From positions 1 through 64,000 of the forward strand of contig NZ_FUYZ01000001.1 in NCBI RefSeq assembly GCF_900167905.1: 64,000 nt of DNA. The letters run 5' to 3'. The translations under genes were made by a program, and so were the position numbers. Of the stretch, positions 7,450 to 14,365 are shown one piece after another. This DNA comes from Soonwooa buanensis (GTDB taxonomy: Bacteria > Bacteroidota > Bacteroidia > Flavobacteriales > Weeksellaceae). The stretch's first letter is position 1. Every line of letters starts with the position of its first letter. Under the pieces are notes generated by a model that was not told the DNA's origin, did no database searches, and worked only from the letters and a program-made list of their open reading frames with translations.

Positions 7450-7477
7450 ATTGTAATCTGATTTTTTATAAAATGTC

Positions 7478-7671
7478 GCATAACGGAAAAAGTATTGGCG
7501 AAGTGCGGGCTTAATTTGAACGACTGTTCAAGTTCAGACCAAACGGAGCCAATATTTTTTCAATGGAACTAAATTAATAAAAAATGTGGAATTGAAAAAT
7601 ATTGGCGTATAAATATTTCAAATTTTTCAATTATACATTTAATCCCGCATTTTGCCAATACTATGTTAGCA
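7478..7671 (-). repeat. attC-like site 9
   Basis: Outer boxes are GCATAAC at 7478 and GTTAGCA at 7665. The left domain is the TTGAAC-gact-GTTCAA type; the central helix is the CAATATTTTTTCAAT type of site 4. The right inner spacer reads CTAT rather than CAAT, as in site 1. Confidence 0.85.
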
Positions 7672-7681
7672 GAAGTAGTTT

Positions 7682-8245
7682 TTATTTTTCTAGTTTATCT
7701 AATCTGCTTTTAAGTCTATTAATTTTTGTATTAAAATTTATTCGAAAACCATGTACTGGCTCAATAAACGTCAAATCATTATTATAACAATTCCTTATTT
7801 CTTTTTCTAAAATTGGATTTTTTGATATTAAAAAAGTCATTCGGTTATATTCTTTGTTTTGTTCTTCTTCTATCAAAAATTTTAATATTCTTATTTCTTC
7901 CTTCTTATTTTTCATTTTTCGATATAAGATTATTAGTCGATCTAGAACATCACGATGAAGGTTTACATTAATAATTGATTCATATAATCTAATTGCTTTA
8001 TTTATATCAATAAGTTCTAAATTCTTAGCTTCTTGATAAATCTTTTGACCATCTTGTTCTCTATTTTTTTCCTTATCAATAACCTTTTTTCTATTCTTGA
8101 GTTTTTCAAGAATAGTTAACTCAATGAAGACTTCATTATTGCTGTTCGTATTATTTATGAAATGAATAAATTCGTTGGGTTCTAAGCATACTGAGAATTC
8201 TTTTAAAAATTCATCAATATTAAAATTAATCATATTTTCACTCAT
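7682..8245 (-). CDS. Hypothetical helical protein (cassette gene)
   Basis: A 187-residue, strongly helical and charged cytoplasmic protein that I do not recognise. The middle (about 60-135) reads like degenerate TPR helices: KIYQEAKNLELIDINKAIRLYESI, then LDRLIILYRKMKNKKEEIRILKFL. The C-terminus has a coiled-coil-like basic helix (FNTKINRLKSRLDKLEK). It is the only gene of its cassette; the cassette ends are complementary for about 15 bp with one mismatch, the longest match in the array. An alternative start is the Met at residue 5. The leader is only about 28 nt with no promoter seen. Confidence 0.7.
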   Translation of the reverse strand: MSENMINFNIDEFLKEFSVCLEPNEFIHFINNTNSNNEVFIELTILEKLKNRKKVIDKEKNREQDGQKIYQEAKNLELIDINKAIRLYESIINVNLHRDVLDRLIILYRKMKNKKEEIRILKFLIEEEQNKEYNRMTFLISKNPILEKEIRNCYNNDLTFIEPVHGFRINFNTKINRLKSRLDKLEK

Positions 8246-8269
8246 ATCCGCATTTTTGGATACTATTTC

Positions 8270-8462
8270 TGCTAACGGAAAAAGTATTGGCGAAGTGCGG
8301 GCTTAATTTGAACGAATGTTCAAGTTCAGACCAAGCGAAGCCGATGCTTTTTCAGATAAGCTAATTTAGTAAAAAAGATTATATGAAAAGCAGCGGCGGA
8401 TAAATATTTCCACTTTTTCTATTTTATATTTAACCCCGCATTTTGCCAATACAATGTTATCT
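8270..8462 (-). repeat. attC-like site 10 (first in cassette order)
   Basis: Outer boxes are TGCTAAC at 8270 and GTTATCT at 8456. The body is almost the same as site 1 (AAGCCGATGC helix, GGCGGATAAATATTTCC right domain), despite being at the other end of the visible array. Confidence 0.85.
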
Positions 8463-8466
8463 GCAG

Positions 8467-9189
8467 TTATAATTTTTGCGTTCGGAGTTTGTAAATTTCT
8501 ACCATATTTACTTTAGTTTTCTGAACTTTATTTATATTTTTTCCTTCTTTTGTCCATAAATAAGGATAAAACATAAATGCTTCATTTGTATTCAATGCTT
8601 TGAAATCATTTTCCCAATTTTTCCAGCGTAAATCTTTATAAAAATTCTCAATATTTCCATTAAAGCAAAAATCAATGAAATCTGTATAACTTAAATCTAA
8701 AGCTTCAGGTTCTAAATTATCGGGTGATAAATAATAAATTTTACCTAAATCATTTCCTAAATCTCCGCCATTTAATAAGAAAAATCCGCCAACTGCATCA
8801 TCCGCAATAATTAAATGATTTGGTTTTTCTCCATAATTTTGAAAAGTTTTTCCTTTGTTCCATTCAGGTAAATTACGGTTCAGTTTTTCATTTCCAGAAC
8901 CATAAATTCTAATCCAACCATTATTGATTAAAATTCCACCTGTATGGAAAATTATTGCTCCCATTGGTGAACGTGTTGAAACTTGGGAATTGAACAATGC
9001 TTCTTTAGATTTTAACGAATCATTTTCAAGAATTTGAATTTTATTTTTCGCATTATTTTTCCATTCATGTATTAGACTTATTGCATCTTCATTTTTATTT
9101 ATCAATTCATTTAATTCTCTCATTTTTATTTGTGCAAATGATAAATTAGTAATTAAAAATAGAATTAATATATTGATTTTCAATTTCAT
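8467..9189 (-). CDS. Secreted hypothetical protein, SMI1/KNR4-like (cassette gene 1)
   Basis: A 240-residue protein with a signal peptide (MKLKINILILFLITNLSFA, cleavage near residue 19). After a helical stretch it has a Trp/Gly-rich region: GGILINNGWIRIYGSG, KPNHLIIADDAVGGFFLLNGG, LSYTDFIDFCF. The order of these motifs (IYG, IADDAVGGFF, Y, W, L, F) resembles the DUF2625 / SMI1-KNR4-like proteins; I recall DUF2625 as short proteins with this GGFF motif, so this is the best guess. It is the first cassette of the array. Its stop codon touches the cassette end repeat. The leader is 27 nt, so transcription probably comes from outside the cassette. Confidence 0.65.
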   Translation of the reverse strand: MKLKINILILFLITNLSFAQIKMRELNELINKNEDAISLIHEWKNNAKNKIQILENDSLKSKEALFNSQVSTRSPMGAIIFHTGGILINNGWIRIYGSGNEKLNRNLPEWNKGKTFQNYGEKPNHLIIADDAVGGFFLLNGGDLGNDLGKIYYLSPDNLEPEALDLSYTDFIDFCFNGNIENFYKDLRWKNWENDFKALNTNEAFMFYPYLWTKEGKNINKVQKTKVNMVEIYKLRTQKL

Positions 9190-9206
9190 ACGGTGTTTTG
9201 AGATAA

Positions 9207-9239
9207 TTGCAGATAACTATTGTATACATGCAAGATAAC
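9207..9239 (-). other. attI-like boundary of the cassette array
   Basis: The last complete cassette end TTGCAGATAAC (9207-9217) is not followed by an attC body. Instead a second TGCAAGATAAC lies at 9229-9239, so two GTTATCT cores in direct orientation are 22 bp apart on the minus strand, separated by a near-palindrome around TTGTATACATGCAA. That resembles an attI core plus accessory repeat. It may instead be a secondary insertion site. No integrase gene adjoins it. Confidence 0.45.
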
Positions 9240-9482
9240 ATAAAATTTTTAATATTTAGTCATCACTAGAAAAACACTATAACAACCAGATTTATAGAAC
9301 ATTAGTAACAATTAATTGATTACGCATTCTATATATAATTTACTTAATATTAAAAATTTAACTATTAACATATAAAAAATACACATTACCCAAAATAAAT
9401 AGTTGCTCCTACTCTATTCAATTAATGTAACTGATTAAATTAAAGTATGTCACCTAGCTTTTAAACACAGAATATCAAACTA
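9240..9482. other. Non-coding AT-rich spacer between array and LytTR gene
   Basis: This stretch holds no open frame of note and no clear hairpin terminator. Because the regulator gene to the right is transcribed leftward, its transcripts may read through into the cassette array. No clear cassette promoter (TAnnTTTG) was found on the minus strand. Confidence 0.5.
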
Positions 9483-10190
9483 TCATTTAATTCCCAACAA
9501 TCTCAAAAGCTCTTCTTTTTTGTTGGGCGCAATGCTAATTTGTGTTCCTGTGGTCAGTTCAACAAGGTTGCCGTGGATACTTCGTACCGCTTCAAGATTG
9601 ATGATAAATGACCTTTGAACTCTAAAAAAAGATTGGAAAACCAAAGTTTCTTCAATCGATTTTAAAGTCGCTTGAGTAGAGTAACTTTGATCTTTTAAAA
9701 CAAATTTAAGATAATCGCCTTGCGCTTCGATATAGACAATTTCGTGTAACAAAATTTTCACCAATTTACCTTCTGTTTTGATGAAAATTCGATCATCATT
9801 AACTTGTTGAATTTCGGAATGTGATTTCAAACCAATGAATTCTTTGGCTTTATTTACAGCTTTTAGAAAACGATCCATGCGAACAGGTTTCACCAAATAA
9901 TCAAAAACGCCAACTTCAAAACTATCGATTGCAAAATCTCGATACGCCGTAATCATAATAAAAATAGGCGACTTTTCTAAAAATTTGACAATTTCTAAAC
10001 CATTAATCTGCGGCATTTCGATGTCGCAAAAGACCAAATCGACTTCATTGTTTTGCAGAAACAAAATCGCGTCCAAAGGATGTTGAAAACTCCCAATAAT
10101 TTCCAAAAAAGGAATTTGTGAAGCAAGATTTTCAATCACTTCAATTGCTAAAGGCTCATCATCAATAATGATCGTTTTTATCGTCTTCAT
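9483..10190 (-). CDS. LytTR-family response regulator
   Basis: A 235-residue two-domain regulator. The receiver domain (about 1-120) shows the acidic pair DDEP near residues 11-14, the phospho-acceptor Asp in DLVFCDIEMPQ (near 57) and Lys in FDYLVKPVRM (near 105). The LytTR DNA-binding domain (about 135-235) has the typical IVYIEAQGDYLKFVL and FFRVQRSFIINL motifs. The gene follows its histidine kinase by three bases, so the two are co-transcribed. Targets are unknown; in Bacteroidetes such pairs often control nearby membrane or peptide-related genes. It is the last chromosomal gene before the cassette array. Confidence 0.93.
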   Translation of the reverse strand: MKTIKTIIIDDEPLAIEVIENLASQIPFLEIIGSFQHPLDAILFLQNNEVDLVFCDIEMPQINGLEIVKFLEKSPIFIMITAYRDFAIDSFEVGVFDYLVKPVRMDRFLKAVNKAKEFIGLKSHSEIQQVNDDRIFIKTEGKLVKILLHEIVYIEAQGDYLKFVLKDQSYSTQATLKSIEETLVFQSFFRVQRSFIINLEAVRSIHGNLVELTTGTQISIAPNKKEELLRLLGIK

Positions 10191-10193
10191 AGG

Positions 10194-11357
10194 TTATAGC
10201 TTGATGTCAAGTTGTACGTTAAACGTGTTTTTATTCTTCGTCACCAAGAGAGTATGTTCCTCTGGATAAATCAATTGAAGTCTCTTTTTAAGGTTTTCTA
10301 AACCGATGCCTCCAAAGTTTTTAAGTTCAGTTTTGGGAAGAAAATCATTTTCTAAATTAAATGAAAACTGATGATCTTTAACTTCAATTTTTAAATTAAG
10401 AAATGCGTTTTCTTTATTTTTTAAACCATATTTAAAAGCGTTTTCAATAAGTGAAAATGTGAGTAAAGGCGCAATTGTTTTTCCTTTGGTTTCGTTCTCG
10501 TTGGGCAAAATTATCGAAATACTTTTCTCTTCACCATGACGCATTTTTTCTAGTTCGACATAGTTTTTAATAAACTCAATTTCCTTTGTTAATGGTACTC
10601 TTTCTGCATTCGATTCGTAAAGTGTGTAACTCATCGTGTCAGATAAATTGAGAATCATATCGGACATTTTATCATCTTTTTTAAGACTTAAACTGTATAA
10701 ATTATTTAAGGTGTTAAATAAGAAATGGGGATTAAGTTGAGATTTTAAAAAGTCTTTTTCAATATTGATATTTTGGATTTGAAGTTGAGAATTTTGTTTC
10801 GCCATTTTCAAAGATTTTGAATATAATTTTGAAATTTCAAACAAAATTTTAACAAAGAAAAAAGGCGACAACAGCGAAATAATGATGATAGTTTGCGATA
10901 TAATTCTAGATACCGAAACCGCTCCCCAAAATGTTTGTTGCGCACTTGCAGTTATCGCTCCTTTTAATTCTCCAAAACCAATTTCGTAGCCCAAATAATG
11001 GTATAAAACCGAAAAACCCAAAGTAATCCATAACCAAATGGCTGTCAATAAAGGCAATGTGACACTAAGAATTATCATGGCAATTCCCAATTTTTGATTA
11101 AATAATTTGGGAGCAATTACATAAAAAAACAAATAAAATATCGTCATATTACTAACTGCCATTCGGATGGTTAAAATAACACTATTGAATGTTGTTAAAT
11201 CATAAGCTAATCGGTAACTCAAAAATAAAAGGATTGCAAAACTTAGCCACATAGTGGTGTGAAGTAAGATTCGAGTCTTCCAAGTTATTTCTTTTTCAAA
11301 ATCGAAATCGGCAATTTTTTCGGACAGTTTACTGGATAAAAAAGATGAATTTTCCAT
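10194..11357 (-). CDS. LytS/YehU-type sensor histidine kinase
   Basis: A 387-residue membrane sensor. The first ~175 residues hold four to five hydrophobic segments (around 33-50, 62-80, 90-112 and 150-172) without a recognised ligand domain. A His_kinase module follows: the phospho-acceptor His in LKSQLNPHFLFNTLNNLYSL and a reduced ATPase domain with SLIENAFKYGLKN and GGIGLENLKKRL. This is the bacteroidetal LytS-like class that signals to LytTR regulators; the partner gene follows immediately. Confidence 0.92.
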   Translation of the reverse strand: MENSSFLSSKLSEKIADFDFEKEITWKTRILLHTTMWLSFAILLFLSYRLAYDLTTFNSVILTIRMAVSNMTIFYLFFYVIAPKLFNQKLGIAMIILSVTLPLLTAIWLWITLGFSVLYHYLGYEIGFGELKGAITASAQQTFWGAVSVSRIISQTIIIISLLSPFFFVKILFEISKLYSKSLKMAKQNSQLQIQNINIEKDFLKSQLNPHFLFNTLNNLYSLSLKKDDKMSDMILNLSDTMSYTLYESNAERVPLTKEIEFIKNYVELEKMRHGEEKSISIILPNENETKGKTIAPLLTFSLIENAFKYGLKNKENAFLNLKIEVKDHQFSFNLENDFLPKTELKNFGGIGLENLKKRLQLIYPEEHTLLVTKNKNTFNVQLDIKL

Positions 11358-11419
11358 AAAATTTAGTAGAAAACTTTATCGAAAAGAAGCTTTCAATAAA
11401 GTTTTCGAAGGTAAAAATA

Positions 11420-12157
11420 TTACAAAATTCTTATAAGAGCATTCATGAGATTAATACAATTGTGCCCAATAATTGGAAAAATGAGATTTCCACTGAATTT
11501 TCTGAGTAAACCAACGCTAAATGATGAGATTAAAATGAGATAAATAATGGTTACAAAATCAAATTTCACTTGATAATCTGTCGTTAAAATGGCTCCATGA
11601 AGTACACCAAAGAGTATTGTGATGATGACAAATCCCCAACCAAATTGGATTCCTTTGTAATTCCATTTTGGTGGAAAAGCTTTATCTAAAAGCCAAAATC
11701 CAATTCCACGAAATGCAAGTTCTTCTGTTAAACCTGGCATTGACGCTTGAAACAAAAAAGTTTCTAAATCGAAAGTCCCTCCTTTTGGGAACAAAATCAT
11801 TTTGAAAATAAAATCGAATAACAAAAATCCTAGAAACACAAAAACTCCGAATTTTACTTGTCTTTTAGAATTGGTTTTAAAACTGAATCCAGCAGCTTCG
11901 CGGTTTTGTTTGTTTAAAGAAAATATAATTCCTAACGAAAGCACTAAACTTAAAATTTTTCCTCCCCAAGCAAAATTTAGTTCTAAAGATTTGAAGTGAA
12001 AATAATCTTTTGCCAAACCTTGTATACTGCAATCGACCAAAAAATATAAAAGAAAATAGAGTAGATATTTTAAGTTTGGTTTGTTAGTTTTTACAATTGC
12101 TAAAATGATGAATGGAAGCATAATTGCGATCCAAAGAAGTGGTGTTAGTAGTGACAT
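11420..12157 (-). CDS. CPBP-family intramembrane metalloprotease
   Basis: A 245-residue polytopic membrane protein with about eight hydrophobic segments. The CPBP/Abi motifs are present: EELAFRGIGF with the Glu-Glu and Arg, FGVLHG, and GHNCINLMNA. These residues form the metal-dependent active site related to CAAX-prenyl proteases. In bacteria the substrate is seldom known. It lies 62 bp upstream of the LytS/LytTR pair on the same strand, so it may be part of that operon. Confidence 0.88.
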   Translation of the reverse strand: MSLLTPLLWIAIMLPFIILAIVKTNKPNLKYLLYFLLYFLVDCSIQGLAKDYFHFKSLELNFAWGGKILSLVLSLGIIFSLNKQNREAAGFSFKTNSKRQVKFGVFVFLGFLLFDFIFKMILFPKGGTFDLETFLFQASMPGLTEELAFRGIGFWLLDKAFPPKWNYKGIQFGWGFVIITILFGVLHGAILTTDYQVKFDFVTIIYLILISSFSVGLLRKFSGNLIFPIIGHNCINLMNALIRIL

Positions 12158-12352
12158 AATGTTTATTTTTTGTCAAAACTAAATCCAACAAACGTTAATT
12201 AAAATCTTTACCGATAGAACATAGATTTTTACCGATGAAAATATTTCTTTTGTCATCGTAACAACTAGTCGATGCGAGAATTCATTAACGAATAAGAAAA
12301 ATACTTATTGAAAAAAGTGTATTTTCGATTCAACAAAAATCTAATAAATTAA

Positions 12353-13207
12353 ATGAAAATATTAACTTTTTTTTTCTCATTACTATCCATATTTGTATGT
12401 TCTCAAAATCAAAGATTTGTTTACGAATACAGCTTCAGAATGGATTCTTTAAATCGTGATAACGTAGAAAAAGAACTGATGAATCTTGATGTTAGCAAAG
12501 AAGGATCTTACTTTTATAGTGCATTACTTATTGCGCGCGATTCACTTTTTAAAGCTGAATTTGAAAAAGCTAATGCGGCTAAATCTATGGTTTTGGACAT
12601 GCGAAAAATAAAAAAATCAAAAGTTAATTTCCGAATTTCAAAAACCTATCCAAGCTTTGAGACAGTATATCATTCCATGCTTAATGCAACAAATTTGGCG
12701 ATCAAAGAAGTGGAAAAAATAAAATGGACAGTTTTATCCGAGACAAAAACAATTGAGAAATTCAAAGCTCAAAAAGCGACGACAACTTTCGGAGGCCGCA
12801 ACTGGATTGCTTGGTTCACTAATGACATCCAAATCCAAGATGGGCCTTATAAATTTTGTGGTTTACCGGGATTAATCTTAACGATCGAAGATGACAAAGG
12901 AGATCATCAATTCAGATTTGTGGGTAATCAAAAAATTAAGCACGAGCAAGGTCTTATGGATTCTAAAATGAAAGACATCTTTGTTACCAAAGAAAAATTT
13001 AATTTTTTATGGAATGAATACAAAAAAGATCCCGCAAAAAACATCAAATTAATCCACAGCTCGTCCCAAATGTCGGAGACTTTATTTTACAATGCAAACA
13101 ATGGAAGTCCTATGTCAAAACAGGATTTAATAAAAGGAAAAGAAGAACGTGCTGCCGAAAGTTTTAAGAAAAATAATAACTTTATCGAAGTTGCGCTTTA
13201 TAAATAA
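12353..13207 (+). CDS. GLPGLI-family secreted protein (first of two)
   Basis: A 284-residue protein with a signal peptide (MKILTFFFSLLSIFVCSQ). The family motif is clear: NWIAWFTNDIQIQDGPYKFC followed by GLPGLILTIED at about residues 175-190. GLPGLI proteins are periplasmic or outer-membrane-associated and restricted to Bacteroidetes; their biochemical role is not established, and they often sit beside TonB-dependent outer-membrane genes, which are absent here. A paralogue follows 45 bp downstream on the same strand. Confidence 0.92.
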   Translation: MKILTFFFSLLSIFVCSQNQRFVYEYSFRMDSLNRDNVEKELMNLDVSKEGSYFYSALLIARDSLFKAEFEKANAAKSMVLDMRKIKKSKVNFRISKTYPSFETVYHSMLNATNLAIKEVEKIKWTVLSETKTIEKFKAQKATTTFGGRNWIAWFTNDIQIQDGPYKFCGLPGLILTIEDDKGDHQFRFVGNQKIKHEQGLMDSKMKDIFVTKEKFNFLWNEYKKDPAKNIKLIHSSSQMSETLFYNANNGSPMSKQDLIKGKEERAAESFKKNNNFIEVALYK

Positions 13208-13251
13208 TTATTCTTAAACATAAATCAAAAAACTGATAAAAACCTATATCC

Positions 13252-14040
13252 ATGAGATGTATTTTGTATTTCTTAATAATTTCTAATCTTAGCTTTTCCC
13301 AAAAATTAAGTTTTATTTATGAAACAAAATTCAGATATAATTCCGATAAACCAAATGACTATTATGAAAAAAATATGCTTTTGGAAATTGACGACAATAA
13401 ATCCATTTTTAGAGATATAGATGACAAAAAAATCGATTCGATACGACTTAATAACGGCAGAGGAATGACAAAAATGGGCGTCGAAAATAACTACTATGTT
13501 AAAAAAGACTTTCAATCTGATAGCGTCGATAAGATAATCACTTATCTAGGCGTTAATTATCTATTACCAATTGATGAAAAGCTAAATTGGATTATAAAAC
13601 CTGAAAAAACCAAACTCGGGAAATATACTGTTCAAAAAGCTGAAATTAATTATGGCGGTCGCGATTGGTCGGCTTGGTTTACAACCGATTTGGCATTTAA
13701 CGATGGTCCTTACATTTTTCATGGTTTACCAGGCTTGATAGTCTCTATCCAAGATTCTAAAAACGATTTTTCGTTCAATTTGATCCAAGTAAAAAAGTAT
13801 GAAAATCTTTTTGATGCTAGAACCAAAACTGTTACAATTGACTGGAAAAAATATGAATCGCTTGCCAAGTCTTATTATAATGATCCGTATGATTTACTAT
13901 CTAAAGCGGGACGCAAAGTTACAATGACTGGACCTAACGGCAATGTCATGGATATAAATGAAGTCGCTAAAGAAGTCCAAAACGAAATTCTGCAAGACAA
14001 TAACCCTATCGAACTTAACCATAAAATCAATTACAAATAA
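13252..14040 (+). CDS. GLPGLI-family secreted protein (second of two)
   Basis: A 262-residue paralogue of the preceding gene. It has a signal peptide (MRCILYFLIISNLSFSQ), the WSAWFTTDLAFNDGPYIFH stretch and GLPGLIVSIQDSK. Overall similarity to its neighbour is moderate, with the family core best conserved, so this is an old tandem duplication. The function is not known. Together the two genes form a short operon. Confidence 0.92.
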   Translation: MRCILYFLIISNLSFSQKLSFIYETKFRYNSDKPNDYYEKNMLLEIDDNKSIFRDIDDKKIDSIRLNNGRGMTKMGVENNYYVKKDFQSDSVDKIITYLGVNYLLPIDEKLNWIIKPEKTKLGKYTVQKAEINYGGRDWSAWFTTDLAFNDGPYIFHGLPGLIVSIQDSKNDFSFNLIQVKKYENLFDARTKTVTIDWKKYESLAKSYYNDPYDLLSKAGRKVTMTGPNGNVMDINEVAKEVQNEILQDNNPIELNHKINYK

Positions 14041-14365
14041 AAGACGTCAAATACTGAATTACCAAAGAATAAACATCCCTTGTTAAAAAATATTATTTCT
14101 ATAAAAAGTTTAAACATAATTCATTATTATTATTTTGAATTAAGGAATAGATATCAAACATATTATCTCATTTTTAATTTCAATAATGAAATAAACTTTG
14201 CGAATGCAGTAGAAAAATACTTTTACAAGAACATAAAAAGGTAAATTAGAAATTATATTCTGAGACTTAAGTTGCTTTTTTAAAGTAAATTTCTTGCATA
14301 TTCTTTTTACAAACTTAACTTAAGCTAATAATTCCTTATTTTTGCATTAATTATAATTATACTTA
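14041..14365. promoter_or_regulatory. Intergenic region with metG promoter
   Basis: This AT-rich gap has no coding signal. Near its right end TATTTTTG (14337-14344) matches the Bacteroidetes -7 consensus TAnnTTTG and lies 21 nt upstream of the metG ATG at 14366. Nothing else is evident. Confidence 0.55.

Larger units (their letters stand above)
1..9239 (-). mobile_element. Integron-type gene-cassette array, integrase not in window
   Basis: Eleven cassettes, the leftmost running off the window, are separated by ten attC-like repeats of 191-195 bp. All cassette genes lie on the minus strand. Read on that strand, each unit is G/TTRNNN, a short leader, one gene or gene pair, an RYYYAAC box, then the attC body, which is the canonical cassette order. 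The first bases of each cassette are the inverted complement of the bases just after its own gene: GTTAGGCGAT opens the 5082-5783 cassette and ATCGCCTAAC closes it. These variable ends differ between cassettes but match within each one, the hallmark of site-specific cassette insertion. The array meets the criteria used for integrase-less attC clusters (CALIN), although an integrase may exist elsewhere. The integron assignment is inferred from architecture, not from a demonstrated integrase. Confidence 0.85.

Noticed and set aside
326..8462. CRISPR array as an explanation for the regular repeats
   Set aside because: The repeats are ~190 bp and the intervals are 500-900 bp with complete genes; no cas genes or short spacers occur.
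1..9239. Transposon or insertion-sequence array
   Set aside because: No transposase gene is present. The matched ends belong to each cassette rather than to a common terminal repeat, and no target duplications were seen.
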